Assembly (NCBI RefSeq): GCF_018449545.1
Contig: NZ_JAAVUR010000001.1
Span: 496,001-560,000, forward strand
Origin: Granulicella sp. dw_53
Lineage (GTDB): Bacteria > Acidobacteriota > Terriglobia > Terriglobales > Acidobacteriaceae
DNA: 64,000 nt
Reading direction: 5' to 3'
Shown here: positions 20,250 through 29,683 of the stretch, piece after piece
How positions within the stretch are numbered: the stretch's first letter is position 1
Layout of the letters: each line of letters opens with the position of its first letter
The notes under the pieces: generated by a model
What the model saw: the letters and a program-made list of their open reading frames with translations, nothing else
Told to the model about the DNA's origin: nothing
Databases searched by the model: none
Position numbers and translations under genes: made by a program

Positions 20250-20318
20250 GTAACCCATTTGTTTGCAGGAATTTGGCAGCCCAAAGCCGGCGCAAGCCAG
20301 TGCAAACAAACGGGTTAC
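20250..20318. repeat. 18-bp imperfect inverted repeat with 33-bp spacer
   Basis: Left arm GTAACCCATTTGTTTGCA (20250-20267) and right arm TGCAAACAAACGGGTTAC (20301-20318) pair at 17 of 18 positions. It sits between the glycosyltransferase stop and its terminator. It could be the end structure of a small mobile or palindromic repeat, or a regulatory hairpin in the 3' UTR. No ORF lies inside it. Confidence 0.7.
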
Positions 20319-20357
20319 ATGCAGGCAAGGGGGCACCCCGCCAAGCGGGACGCCAGC

Positions 20358-21332
20358 CTACTGCATCAAGCTCTCTTCCGAGCGGAGCCGCAGTATCCTG
20401 TCCACCGCATAGGGAGCGCGATGGGAAGCGGTATGGAAGTGACGCACCTGCAACTCACCCAGCAGGCCGATCCCGATCATCTGTATCCCAGCAAGTATGA
20501 AGACGCTGGCAGCCAGGAAGAGCGGTCCATGCTCGCGCATGACGTGCTGTCCGGTCAGTACCTTTAGTACCAGCAACCAGGCAGCCACGGCCGAGCCTGT
20601 AACGACGCCCATGGCTCCGATGCTGCCGAAGAAATGCAGCGGACGCGTCATGTAACGCAGCAGAAACCGGATCGTAAGCAGGTCGAAGAACACCCGGAAC
20701 GTACGCGAGATGCCGTAGTGGCTCTGGCCAAACTCGCGCGCCGGATTCGAGATCGGAATCTCGCAGATGCTCGCTCCGTACCAGGAGGCCAGCGCCGGAA
20801 TGAAGCGATGCATCTCCCCGTACAGCGGGATATTTTGGATCACTTCGCGCCGGTAGGCCTTAAAAGTAGTACCAAAGTCGTGGATATGGACGCCGCTCAA
20901 AGTCGCCATCAGCCAGTTCGCACAACTGGAAGGAATCCGCCGCAGGATGAAGTTATCCCCGCGCTGGCTCCTCCATCCGCTGACAACGTCGTAGCCCTCT
21001 TCGAGCTTCGCTAGAAATCCGGGAATCTCATCCGGATCGTGCTGCAGGTCGCCATCCATCGCCAGGATAAACTCCCCTTGCGAGTGGTCGAAGCCTGCTG
21101 CCAGCGCCGAAGTCTGGCCAAAGTTGCGCCGCAACTTGATCACCAGCACGCGCGAGTCGACCGCTGCGATCTCCTCCAGCATCCGGTAAGTACGGTCGCG
21201 AGAGCCATCATCGACGAAGACCAGCTCGAAGCTCTCACCCACATGCTCCATCACGGCCTTCAGCCGGTCGTAGAGCATCGTGACATTATTTTCTTCATTA
21301 TGAAACGGGACGACTATAGAGTATTTCGGCAC
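20358..21332 (-). CDS. Family 2 glycosyltransferase, DPM1/GtrB-like
   Basis: Membrane-bound glycosyltransferase of 324 residues that probably loads a sugar onto a polyprenyl-phosphate carrier at the cytoplasmic face. The GT-A domain starts YSIVVPFHNEENN, with VFVDDGSRDRT near residue 40 and the metal-binding DGDLQHDP near 93. After about residue 230 there are two membrane helices (GSIGAMGVVTGSAVAAWLLV and LFLAASVFILAGIQMIGIGL). This architecture matches GtrB, ArnC-like and dolichyl-phosphate mannose synthase-like enzymes. The donor sugar is not identifiable. The start is ATG at 21332 and no partner flippase gene is adjacent. Confidence 0.88.
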   Translation of the reverse strand: MPKYSIVVPFHNEENNVTMLYDRLKAVMEHVGESFELVFVDDGSRDRTYRMLEEIAAVDSRVLVIKLRRNFGQTSALAAGFDHSQGEFILAMDGDLQHDPDEIPGFLAKLEEGYDVVSGWRSQRGDNFILRRIPSSCANWLMATLSGVHIHDFGTTFKAYRREVIQNIPLYGEMHRFIPALASWYGASICEIPISNPAREFGQSHYGISRTFRVFFDLLTIRFLLRYMTRPLHFFGSIGAMGVVTGSAVAAWLLVLKVLTGQHVMREHGPLFLAASVFILAGIQMIGIGLLGELQVRHFHTASHRAPYAVDRILRLRSEESLMQ

Positions 21333-21599
21333 AGATTAATGATACTCCCAAAGCGAGACCCAAGTCTCCTTCGGATCGCCTTCTATAGCAGTCACTTCCC
21401 TGCCGAACGGTAATTACTTAGTAACCACGTTCGCGACAGATTCTACCCCCGAATCGCCTCACCAGAGGCGATGATGAACAGAGACTGCTTGCAACCGTCA
21501 CCACGCAGGCTATCCCATTGCTATCATTGGATCTCCCGAGCGCATGCGCAAAAGGATGCATCAAAGAGTTAGGGACCAATCAGGAACGGAAGAACGAAG

Positions 21600-22058
21600 A
21601 TGGTAAGACGCGTTTTGGTGATCGTAGCAGTCCTGATCGTCGTAGGACTTCTGTACCGCGGCTACTCCAGCTACGACGCTGGCCGAACCGGCACGACCGG
21701 AAGCGTGTATTCGAACGATCCGCCAGCCGCCAAAGCCTCAGCCACCAAAGACAAAGAGTCAACCGAAACCACCCCTACCGAAAACGCCGAAACCAAGCCC
21801 GTCGAATCCGCAATACCACCCAATCAAGCCGCCCAACCCGAATCCGCCAACGCCGCAACACCGCCCGCAAACGACACAATCAACCCCAACCCGCCCAACG
21901 GAATGGTCTTCTCCGGCACCGGTCACTTTCAACTTTATCGTCAGGGAAACATCACTTGGCGCCTGAACACCGACACAGGCCAAAGCTGTGTCCTCTTCGC
22001 CACCGACGAAGAGTGGAAGAAACCCAGAGTCCTGCACGCAGCCTGCGGAAAGACCTAA
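21600..22058 (+). CDS. Hypothetical membrane-anchored protein with low-complexity linker
   Basis: Not recognised. 152 residues: one N-terminal membrane or signal segment (VRRVLVIVAVLIVVGLLYRG), then about 75 residues rich in Thr, Glu, Asn, Pro and Ala, then a compact C-terminal region of about 50 residues (from FSGTGHFQLYRQGNITWRLN) with two Cys. The layout suggests a small domain held away from the inner membrane on a flexible spacer. A GGAACGGAAGA stretch precedes the ATG. It faces the HipA-like pair convergently. Confidence 0.6.
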   Translation: MVRRVLVIVAVLIVVGLLYRGYSSYDAGRTGTTGSVYSNDPPAAKASATKDKESTETTPTENAETKPVESAIPPNQAAQPESANAATPPANDTINPNPPNGMVFSGTGHFQLYRQGNITWRLNTDTGQSCVLFATDEEWKKPRVLHAACGKT

Positions 22059-22101
22059 CTGCCAAGTGCAACGGACAAGCTCTCAACCAAAACCAACCAA
22101 A

Positions 22102-22527
22102 TTACGCCACCGAACCCGCCACAGCCGCTAACTCATCGAAGAACAGTTGCCAGGGCACGGTCACGATCTCTCCATCGAAAAATATCGGAAGAACGGTATC
22201 CAATTCCTCCAAATGGCAGGAACCCGAAACCCGTTCCCGCACCGGCCCAACGTTCAAAGAAGACAACCGATCAAAGAACCGGCCACCGGACGAGGCCGGT
22301 GCCGCTCTACTGTAATACCGAAGATCTTCCAAAATGATTGCAACATCCTCCAACTCTTTATCAGAAGCCACTCTGATCTTCGTCTCCCACCCTCGCAAAA
22401 CATATCCTGTAAGCACGCATGAATTATTATCCTGACCACGCAGGATCACAATAAAGGGTATTCCGTGTGCCCGAAGTTCTGAGTCAGCATATTCGAGAAT
22501 TAGATAGTCACATTTTTTCATTTTCAC
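22102..22527 (-). CDS. Hypothetical protein, partner of HipA-like kinase
   Basis: Not recognised. 141 residues, soluble, acidic in its second half, with no motif I can name. The conserved-looking start is KKCDYLILEYADSELRAHGI. Its ATG lies inside the 3' end of the HipA-like kinase gene (20-bp overlap), so the two are translationally coupled and probably work together. The pair is AT-richer than its neighbours and may have been acquired together. It could be a substrate or regulator of the kinase, or an antitoxin-like partner; none of these is shown by the sequence. Confidence 0.6.
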   Translation of the reverse strand: MKMKKCDYLILEYADSELRAHGIPFIVILRGQDNNSCVLTGYVLRGWETKIRVASDKELEDVAIILEDLRYYSRAAPASSGGRFFDRLSSLNVGPVRERVSGSCHLEELDTVLPIFFDGEIVTVPWQLFFDELAAVAGSVA

Positions 22528-23464
22528 TACTTCGCTGCATAAGCAGTCGAGATGTTGTGGCCTCGGCCTCGACGAGTTCGGTAAGGCGTGCTAAACGATG
22601 CGTTAAGGTATCTACCAGCCTTTGTAAGTTTCCGTTATACCATCGCGCTGGAATGATGGAGGGGATCCTATTAAGGACCTCGGGAACGGTTTTTCTAAAA
22701 TGGGAAATCCAGGAAGAGACGATATCGTCGTTCCATAAGCTGTCATAGATAGAGCTTTCGAGGTGAAGAGCTCCACCCGGGCGCTCCTGGAAGATCCAAT
22801 TCGGCCCTCCGAACATATGGCCGTGATCAATAAAAAAAAACGCTTGAGATCGCCCGTCCACCCCAGGGAGGAATATAGCTTGGCGATTATCTTGATGGTT
22901 TGCCCAGATATCTAAGATATACATCCCGAGAAATCGGTTACGGTTTGCGATTGTCGAGACTTTGGAGCGACTAAAATACTCGTTTGGCCGCTCAGAACCG
23001 AACGGCTGACCTACGAGCAGGCTGCCAAAATGAAGGCCTGCATCAGGACGTCGCCTTCCGGATTGAGATTCGAACCAAGCCTCTGGTTCACCGTCCAAGA
23101 AGCTATTGGAGATGTGAATGATCCTTCCTTCGGTTACGGGCAGACCAACGGCAGCTCCGATAGCGCTTCCCAAAAACTCATTTGAGAGTATGTTCGCACC
23201 CTGTGGATTGCCTATCATCTTAACGACGTAAAACCTCCCGTCATCACATTGAACCAAGATCGATTGAGAACCTCCTTTCATTTTTCTAACAAATTTGACG
23301 GCAGAGAGAGAAACAGTAGAACAAAGGTACTCTTCCATGTGGAAGGGATTAATCTCAACAAGACCCAACGAAATCCTCCCAATTGACTCATTGGAGAGTA
23401 AACGACAAGTGCCTAGTTCATGAGGATTTCGTAGTAAACATTTCTTAGTATTTTCGATTCGCAT
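22508..23464 (-). CDS. HipA-like kinase family protein
   Basis: 318-residue protein with the PI3/4-kinase-like fold of the HipA_2 group. An ATP-lysine candidate lies in FYVVKMIGNPQG near residue 75, with a following Glu in LSNEFLGSAIGAAVGLP. The catalytic loop is DIWANHQDNRQAIF and the metal site IDHGHMFGG near residue 215. True HipA toxins phosphorylate glutamyl-tRNA synthetase and pair with HipB; no HipB-like DNA-binding protein is present here, so toxin activity is uncertain. The gene is AT-rich relative to flanks and overlaps the small downstream partner gene. Confidence 0.7.
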   Translation of the reverse strand: MRIENTKKCLLRNPHELGTCRLLSNESIGRISLGLVEINPFHMEEYLCSTVSLSAVKFVRKMKGGSQSILVQCDDGRFYVVKMIGNPQGANILSNEFLGSAIGAAVGLPVTEGRIIHISNSFLDGEPEAWFESQSGRRRPDAGLHFGSLLVGQPFGSERPNEYFSRSKVSTIANRNRFLGMYILDIWANHQDNRQAIFLPGVDGRSQAFFFIDHGHMFGGPNWIFQERPGGALHLESSIYDSLWNDDIVSSWISHFRKTVPEVLNRIPSIIPARWYNGNLQRLVDTLTHRLARLTELVEAEATTSRLLMQRSSENEKM

Positions 23465-23701
23465 CTCTCCGTGTATTAATTGGAAAGATGCTGAACCGCC
23501 AACTATGTTCTTTCGGGGAATAGACTTTGTTGGGTTATCTCAAATAGACCCCGCGCAAGAAAACTCTTCAGCAAGGCAGAAGATGGCTATTTCCTATCTT
23601 GCTGCAATACGGGTATAACGGTTGTGCCATGGGTGAATCATTCTCGCTGACCCATCGTCGTCTCAAGTTCCGACGCTCTCATCTCTGCACTAAGAAGCGA
23701 C

Positions 23702-25024
23702 ATGATGACTACCTCCGGCTTTCCCGCAAGCATTGGCAGAGACCACAGAAGACGCTGGCTCATTCTCATGCCTGCGGTTTTCGTGACGTACAGCCTTGCC
23801 TATCTTGATCGCGCTAACTATGGCTTTGGTGCGGCGGCCGGACTGGCACAGACGCTCCATATCAGCGGTTCGCGGTCCGCTGTACTCGGCTCGCTCTTCT
23901 TTCTTGGTTACTTCATCTTTCAAATACCTGGCGCGATGTATGCACGGCGCAGTAGCGCTAGCCGCCTGATTTTCATTGCTCTTATCGTTTGGGGTTCTCT
24001 TGCGGCCCTCACCGGTGTTATTCAAAATTTTTGGCTGCTCGCCCTTGACCGTTTTATGCTCGGCATCGCTGAAAGCCTCATCATGCCCGCCGCGCTTCTG
24101 CTTCTCACCAACTGGTTCACACGGAAAGAGCGGTCGCGCGCCAATACCTTTCTGATTCTTGGCAACCCGGTCACCATTCTGTGGATGTCCGCCATCACTG
24201 GATATTTGATCCAGTCCTATGGCTGGCAGAAGACGTTCATTATCGAGGGCATCCCGTCTGTCCTGTGGGCGTTCGTCTGGCTCGCGTTGGTCCGAGACAA
24301 ACCTTCTCAGGCTAAATGGATCTCGCACGAGACCAGTACACACATCATTCTGCAGTTAGAGCGCGAGCAAAGAGAGCTTCCTCCCGTTGCCAACCTCAGA
24401 CGTGCGCTGTTTCGACCCGACGTGATTCTCTTCTGCGCTCTCTATTTCTGCTGGAGTTTGGGAATCTATGGCTTCGTTCTCTGGTTACCCACGATTATCC
24501 GCCAGGGTTCCTCGAGCGGCATTCAAGCCACCGGTCTCCTTTCATCTGTACCCTACTTGCTAGGCGTTATTACGATGATTATCACAGCGTATATCTCCGA
24601 TAAGACAGAGCGTCGCGGATCACTCGTATGGCCTTCCCTCCTGTTCGCAGGTGCGGCTCTGTTTGGCTCCTTCCTGCTCGCAGACCACAGCTTCTGGCTC
24701 GCGTACGTCGGTCTTATACTTGCTGGGGGTGGCCTCTATGCGCCCTATGGGCCTTTTTTTGCCATGATTCCTGAGATCGTCCCGTCCAATGTTGCAGCTG
24801 GCGTAATGGCAGCCGTGAATAGCGCCGGGGCGCTGGGCGGTTTTTTCGGCACATGGCTTGTGGGGGAGTTGCAGGCGCGCACCGGAAGCTCCCGCGCTGG
24901 ATTTTTGCTCATGTCGCTCTCCGTGATGCTCTCTGGCTTGCTTATGCTGTGTATCCGTAAGACTTCACCGAACTCTAGCGAGTCTGCTGGCCCATTCGAC
25001 CTCAGCCAAGCCGAACCTACGTAA
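23702..25024 (+). CDS. MFS transporter, anion:cation symporter type
   Basis: Inner-membrane carrier of 440 residues with 12 predicted helices. The early motif [17 protein letters not shown] and the loop [12 protein letters not shown] (motif A-like) place it in the ACS family, whose members import hexuronates, galactonate, tartrate and similar sugar acids by proton symport. It is the first gene of a three-gene operon with the YjhG-type dehydratase (25 bp downstream) and the FAH-family protein. Import of xylonate, arabinonate or a related aldonate is the likely role. Two ATGs stand in tandem at 23702 and 23705. Confidence 0.88.
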   Translation: MMTTSGFPASIGRDHRRRWLILMPAVFVTYSLAYLDRANYGFGAAAGLAQTLHISGSRSAVLGSLFFLGYFIFQIPGAMYARRSSASRLIFIALIVWGSLAALTGVIQNFWLLALDRFMLGIAESLIMPAALLLLTNWFTRKERSRANTFLILGNPVTILWMSAITGYLIQSYGWQKTFIIEGIPSVLWAFVWLALVRDKPSQAKWISHETSTHIILQLEREQRELPPVANLRRALFRPDVILFCALYFCWSLGIYGFVLWLPTIIRQGSSSGIQATGLLSSVPYLLGVITMIITAYISDKTERRGSLVWPSLLFAGAALFGSFLLADHSFWLAYVGLILAGGGLYAPYGPFFAMIPEIVPSNVAAGVMAAVNSAGALGGFFGTWLVGELQARTGSSRAGFLLMSLSVMLSGLLMLCIRKTSPNSSESAGPFDLSQAEPT

Positions 25025-25049
25025 TACAAAACCGCCGGAGCCATCCTCC

Positions 25050-27059
25050 TTGCCCTTGTTCGACATTAACTCCGTTCTTGAGACCGATCGCTTCGATTTC
25101 GGAGCTGTAAAGACGCATGCCCCAGGTCCCGAAGGGTCTTTGCCCATTACTCCAGAGATGCTGCTGACTTCCCCCTCGGGCAATATCTTCGGTCTAAGCC
25201 AGAATGCCGGGATGGGATGGGAACCATCAAGACTCCTGGATCCCGAGTTTCTCATTCTCAGCACTCATGGCGGCATGCGTGCCGCCGACGGAACTCCGAT
25301 CGCTTTGGGCTTCCATACAGGTCATTGGGAGGTCGGTCTTCTTGTGGCGGAGGCCGCGCGGGAGTTCCGCAATCAGCATGCAATTCCGTTTGCCGGAGCT
25401 GTCACAGATCCTTGCGACGGACGCACTCAAGGTACGGAGGGTATGTTCGATTCACTTCCCTTCCGCAACGATGCTGCTATTGTTATGCGCCGATTGATGC
25501 GTTCGCTGCCAACACGTAAGGGTGTCCTCGGCGTGGCAACCTGCGATAAAGGGCTTCCAGCGATGATGATGGCGCTGGCCTCTTCCGGCACCTATCCCAG
25601 CATTCTGGTTCCCGGAGGTGTCACGTTGTTGCCCGACTCGGGTGAAGATGCCGGGAAGGTGCAGACGATCGGCGCCCGATACGCCCAGGAACAGATCACT
25701 CTTCAATACGCTGCTGATATCGGCTGTCGCGCGTGTGCTTCGCCGGGAGGCGGATGTCAATTTCTCGGCACCGCCGCCACGGCTCAGGTCGTAGCAGAGG
25801 GTCTAGGCCTTGCGCTTCCACACTCGGCGCTGGCGCCTTCCGGTCAGCCAATTTGGCTTGATGCTGCCACGCGTTCTGCCCGGGCACTGCTCCGCTTATT
25901 CCAACTGAGCCTTGGAACCCGCGACATCCTGACGGACGCCGCCATTCGCAACGCAATGGTTATCCATGCGGCCTTCGGAGGATCCACCAATCTCCTCCTC
26001 CACGTCCCCGCGATCGCACACGCTGCCGGACTTACACGTCCTACCGCCGAGGACTGGGCTCAGGTCAACCGTCAAATCCCGCGTATCGTCGATGCGCTGC
26101 CCAACGGTCCCCGAGGCTTCGCCACCGTACAGGTCTTCCTGGCAGGAGGCGTTCCTGAAGTTATGCTTCATCTGCGGGACCTTGGTCTGCTTGACACTTC
26201 TGTCAGGACGGTTACAGGCGAGACTTTGGAAGAGTCTCTCAACTGGTGGGAGCAAAGTTCTCGACGCCGCGATCTGAAATCGCAACTTCGCCAACTGGAT
26301 GGTATCGATGCGGACGAAGTCATTATGTCTGCCGATACAGCACGTAAGCGCGGCCTCACTGCTACCGTTTGCTTTCCTGTCGGGAATCTTGCTCCTGAAG
26401 GTTGTGTCATCAAGAGCACATCCATTGACCCCTCACTTGTAGATGAAAATGAGATCTATCGGCATCGTGGTCCCGCACGCATCTTCCTCACAGAGGCCGA
26501 CGCTATTCAGGCGATCAAGGCTGGCGATCTTGGTGAGGGGGATGTCATAGTCCTTATCTGTGGGGGCCCAGCCGGGGCCGGAATGCAGGAGATCTATCAA
26601 GTAACTTCTGCTCTCAAACAGCTTCCTTACTGCAAGCACATTGCCGTCATCACCGATGCACGTTTCAGCGGAGTCTCCACCGGGGCTTGCCTGGGCCATG
26701 TCTCGCCGGAAGCGCTCGCGGGCGGGCCTATCGGTAAAGTCCTGAATGGTGACGTCATTGAGATCGTCATCGATCGCAGGGCGCTACACGGTACTGTCGA
26801 TCTTGTCGGCGAAGCGAACGGGGAGATGTTCTCTCCCGACGAAGGGCGGAGGCGTCTCTCACTGCGAGAGTCGCGTCCTGATCTCGCCCCACATCCTGCT
26901 CTGCCTGCCGATACTCGCCTCTGGGCTGCTCTGGTTCAGGCTAGCGGAGGCATATGGGGCGGGTGCATATATGACACTGAGATGATTCTTGAACGTCTTC
27001 AACTCGGGAACAACACTCGAGCCCTGCAACTCTCCGACTCGCTTCACCCGAAAGGATGA
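25050..27059 (+). CDS. YjhG/YagF-family aldonate dehydratase (probable D-xylonate dehydratase)
   Basis: IlvD/Edd-superfamily iron-sulfur dehydratase of 669 residues. It converts an aldonate such as D-xylonate to the 2-keto-3-deoxy acid. Cluster cysteines are in [21 protein letters not shown] and [10 protein letters not shown]. The late motif [20 protein letters not shown] is the superfamily signature. Length and the N-terminal [19 protein letters not shown] match YjhG/YagF, the E. coli D-xylonate dehydratases, more than Edd or IlvD. The start is a TTG at 25050 with GGAG ten bases upstream. Next comes the FAH-family gene after 6 bp. Confidence 0.9.
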   Translation: MPLFDINSVLETDRFDFGAVKTHAPGPEGSLPITPEMLLTSPSGNIFGLSQNAGMGWEPSRLLDPEFLILSTHGGMRAADGTPIALGFHTGHWEVGLLVAEAAREFRNQHAIPFAGAVTDPCDGRTQGTEGMFDSLPFRNDAAIVMRRLMRSLPTRKGVLGVATCDKGLPAMMMALASSGTYPSILVPGGVTLLPDSGEDAGKVQTIGARYAQEQITLQYAADIGCRACASPGGGCQFLGTAATAQVVAEGLGLALPHSALAPSGQPIWLDAATRSARALLRLFQLSLGTRDILTDAAIRNAMVIHAAFGGSTNLLLHVPAIAHAAGLTRPTAEDWAQVNRQIPRIVDALPNGPRGFATVQVFLAGGVPEVMLHLRDLGLLDTSVRTVTGETLEESLNWWEQSSRRRDLKSQLRQLDGIDADEVIMSADTARKRGLTATVCFPVGNLAPEGCVIKSTSIDPSLVDENEIYRHRGPARIFLTEADAIQAIKAGDLGEGDVIVLICGGPAGAGMQEIYQVTSALKQLPYCKHIAVITDARFSGVSTGACLGHVSPEALAGGPIGKVLNGDVIEIVIDRRALHGTVDLVGEANGEMFSPDEGRRRLSLRESRPDLAPHPALPADTRLWAALVQASGGIWGGCIYDTEMILERLQLGNNTRALQLSDSLHPKG

Positions 27060-27065
27060 CAGGAC

Positions 27066-27890
27066 GTGAAACTCTATCGCACCCGCAACCACAATTACAT
27101 CGAAGACAACGGCAGCTATTACAAGCTTGAGGGTTCGTGGGACTCCCTCATCTCCCATGACGATATTCTTGCTTATGCAACGTCCGTCGTGAAGAAAGGT
27201 GAGGTTGCAGATGACTTCTCAGAAGATGCTTTGCTCGCACCGATCGAAAACCAAGAGGTCTGGGCTTCCGGCGTCACCTACTACCGCAGCCGCAACGCGC
27301 GGATGGAGGAGTCCAAGGATGCAGGCGGAGGCACCTTTTACGACCGTGTCTACACCGCAGAGCGACCGGAGCTCTTTTTCAAATCGACTGGCCAGCGCGT
27401 TATCGGTACGGGAGGAAAGGTCCGAATTCGCAAGGATGCCACTTGGTCTGTACCCGAACCCGAGATGACGTTGGTCGTCAATCCCACGGGCAAGATCATC
27501 GGGTTCACCATCGGGAACGACATGAGTTCGCGCGATATAGAAGGTGAGAACCCGCTCTATTTGCCGCAGGCCAAGGTCTACGACGGCGCCTGTGCGCTCG
27601 GCCCATGCATTCAACTCAGCAACGATCTGCTGCCCAAGTCAACCACTATTCAGATTAAGATTTTACGCGGCGGAGAGATCGCTTTTGCTGGCAGCACTGC
27701 TCTAACGGAGCTAAAACGCGATCCACATACGCTGGTGGAGTATCTCTATCGCGAGATGCACTTTCCCTACGGAGCCTTTTTGATGACGGGCACCGGCGTC
27801 GTTCCACCTGACAGCTTCACACTCGCCAGTGGCGACGAGATCCATATCGCCATCGAGCACATCGGCACGTTGAAGAACACTGTGGCTTGA
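27066..27890 (+). CDS. FAH-family 2-keto-3-deoxy-sugar-acid dehydratase
   Basis: 274-residue member of the fumarylacetoacetate hydrolase superfamily. In the non-phosphorylative pentose route such enzymes dehydrate 2-keto-3-deoxy-pentonate to alpha-ketoglutaric semialdehyde. The family metal site is visible in VPEPEMTLV (two Glu) and the downstream [16 protein letters not shown] with Asp/Glu. It ends [16 protein letters not shown]. The start is GTG at 27066 with AGGA upstream, 6 bp after the dehydratase stop. The gene order dehydratase then FAH protein supports the assignment; the exact stereochemistry is unknown. Confidence 0.85.
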   Translation: MKLYRTRNHNYIEDNGSYYKLEGSWDSLISHDDILAYATSVVKKGEVADDFSEDALLAPIENQEVWASGVTYYRSRNARMEESKDAGGGTFYDRVYTAERPELFFKSTGQRVIGTGGKVRIRKDATWSVPEPEMTLVVNPTGKIIGFTIGNDMSSRDIEGENPLYLPQAKVYDGACALGPCIQLSNDLLPKSTTIQIKILRGGEIAFAGSTALTELKRDPHTLVEYLYREMHFPYGAFLMTGTGVVPPDSFTLASGDEIHIAIEHIGTLKNTVA

Positions 27891-27900
27891 GCTTTGAGCA

Positions 27901-27927
27901 CAGACCCCGAACATCTGCCGGGGTCTG
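27901..27927 (+). terminator. Hairpin at the end of the aldonate operon
   Basis: Perfect 9-bp stem CAGACCCCG / CGGGGTCTG with a nine-base loop, 11 bp after the FAH gene stop and between convergent genes. No strong U-tract follows, so its strength as a terminator is uncertain. Confidence 0.55.
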
Positions 27928-27999
27928 CGCTTCGTGTTCTCTTGAGATGAAACAAGGCGGTCGATATAGGGATTGTTCGATCTACCACTTTATCGACAT

Positions 28000-29583
28000 C
28001 TATCCCACAATCAGTTTTCCATCTTTGAGCCGCCAAACTCCAAGTGGATTTCCGTCCTGAAGCTCGGGCGCCAGAAGTTCGTCTGGTATGTCCTGGTAAC
28101 AGACGGGCCGCAGAAAACGATCGATCGCCGTTGCGCCAACCGAGGTCGAACGGCCGTCAGACGTGGATGGGAATGGCCCACCATGCACCATGGCATAGCC
28201 GACCTCCACGCCTGTAGGGAAGCCGTTCGCCAGAATGCGCCCTGCCTTTCGCTCCAACACAGGAAGGAGTCGCTTGGCCGCAGCAAAATCGCCAGAATCC
28301 ATCTGCAACGTTGCCGTCAACTGTCCTTCAAGCCCTTCTGCGATCGCCACCATCTCATCTACATTGCGGCACAACACAATGATCGAAGAGGGTCCGAACA
28401 GTTCCTCGGCGAGATGTGGATTCTTCACGAACTCTGCCGCCTCAGTCACGAACAAGGCGGGACGTCCTGTAAGGCCGACACCTTCTGCGTCCTGGCCTTC
28501 GGCGATTTTTCTGAGTGCGCCGTCTTTGGCAAGCGTCTCAGCTCCCTTCGCATATGCGCCGCGAATGCCGGAGTTTAGCATTGGGGTGGAAGCCTTTGCG
28601 GCTAGCTTTTCGCCCGCGGCAGTCATGAAAGACTGCATCTCCGGGCTCTCTATTCCAAACACCAGCCCCGGCTGTGTACAGAACTGACCTGCACCAAGTG
28701 TCGCCGAGTCGACATAGCCTTGTGCGATGGTCTCTGCGCGAGCCGCCAGGGCGCTCGGCAAAAGAAATACCGGATTCACGCTACTCATCTCCGCATAGAC
28801 AGGGATCGGCACCGGCCGCTTCGCTGCGACTTCTACCAGCGCCAGCCCTCCGCGCCGCGATCCTGTAAAGCCGACAGCACAGATCGCAGGATGCTTCACC
28901 AGCATCTGGCCCACATCCATCGCACTGCCATGGATCAATGAAAATACGCCGTCCGGCAGACCACTCTTCGCAACAGCTCTTTGAATCGCCTTTCCTACCA
29001 ACTCCGAAGTTCCGGGATGCGATGGATGCGATTTCACAACAATTGGGCACCCTGCAGCTAGTGCTGCTGCTGTGTCTCCTCCCGCGACTGAAAAGGCCAG
29101 CGGAAAGTTGCTCGATCCGAAGACGGCGACAGGACCCAGCGGAATCTTTCGCATCCGCAGATCTTGTCTTGGCAGGGGCTTGCGATCCGGCATGGCCGAG
29201 TCTAGCGTCGCCGACAAAAATCGACCGTCCCGCACAACGGAGGCGAACAGCCGCAATTGCCCGACCGTGCGCCCACGCTCGCCTTCGAGACGCTGGCGAG
29301 GCAGTCCGCTCTCGGCCATGACACGCTCGATCAGCAAATCTCCCATGGCCAGAATCTCTTCAGCCATGAATTCGAGCAACGCAGCTCTTTTTTCGAGAGG
29401 CGCTCCGCGAAATACATCAAAGGCCTTTGCGGCCAGCTCACAGGCCTCGTTCACCTGCTCCAGAGAACTATCTGGAAAAGTAGGCTCCAGCGGTTCATTG
29501 GTAGCTGGATTCAATCCTCTTACTGCGACGCCGGTACCCGCCACCGTACGTGACCCAATCAAAGTTTCGCCTGTCAAACTCAT
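28000..29583 (-). CDS. Alpha-ketoglutaric semialdehyde dehydrogenase
   Basis: NADP-dependent aldehyde dehydrogenase of 527 residues that oxidises alpha-ketoglutaric semialdehyde to 2-oxoglutarate, the last step of the Weimberg-type pathway. It has FGSSNFPLAFSVAGGDTA, the substrate/cofactor loop VYAEMSSVNPVFLLP with the general-base Glu, and the nucleophile Cys in GAGQFCTQPG. These exact segments mark the KGSADH group rather than succinate-semialdehyde dehydrogenases. It is convergent with the dehydratase operon, so it is expressed from its own promoter upstream of 29583; no TTGCGTA-type operator was found there. Confidence 0.9.
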   Translation of the reverse strand: MSLTGETLIGSRTVAGTGVAVRGLNPATNEPLEPTFPDSSLEQVNEACELAAKAFDVFRGAPLEKRAALLEFMAEEILAMGDLLIERVMAESGLPRQRLEGERGRTVGQLRLFASVVRDGRFLSATLDSAMPDRKPLPRQDLRMRKIPLGPVAVFGSSNFPLAFSVAGGDTAAALAAGCPIVVKSHPSHPGTSELVGKAIQRAVAKSGLPDGVFSLIHGSAMDVGQMLVKHPAICAVGFTGSRRGGLALVEVAAKRPVPIPVYAEMSSVNPVFLLPSALAARAETIAQGYVDSATLGAGQFCTQPGLVFGIESPEMQSFMTAAGEKLAAKASTPMLNSGIRGAYAKGAETLAKDGALRKIAEGQDAEGVGLTGRPALFVTEAAEFVKNPHLAEELFGPSSIIVLCRNVDEMVAIAEGLEGQLTATLQMDSGDFAAAKRLLPVLERKAGRILANGFPTGVEVGYAMVHGGPFPSTSDGRSTSVGATAIDRFLRPVCYQDIPDELLAPELQDGNPLGVWRLKDGKLIVG

Positions 29584-29683
29584 GTAGATTCTCCGTATCC
29601 GAAATACTATTACATGGCTTCTCGTGCTCGTTTAATGGGCAACGAGCGCATGTATGTCATGTGCCAGCCAGAATTCGCTGAAG

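Noticed and set aside
23601..23640. Candidate operator TTGCTGCAATACGGG upstream of the MFS gene
   Set aside because: Only the TTGC arm aligns without shifting; too few matches to TTGCGTA-N-TACGCAA to count.
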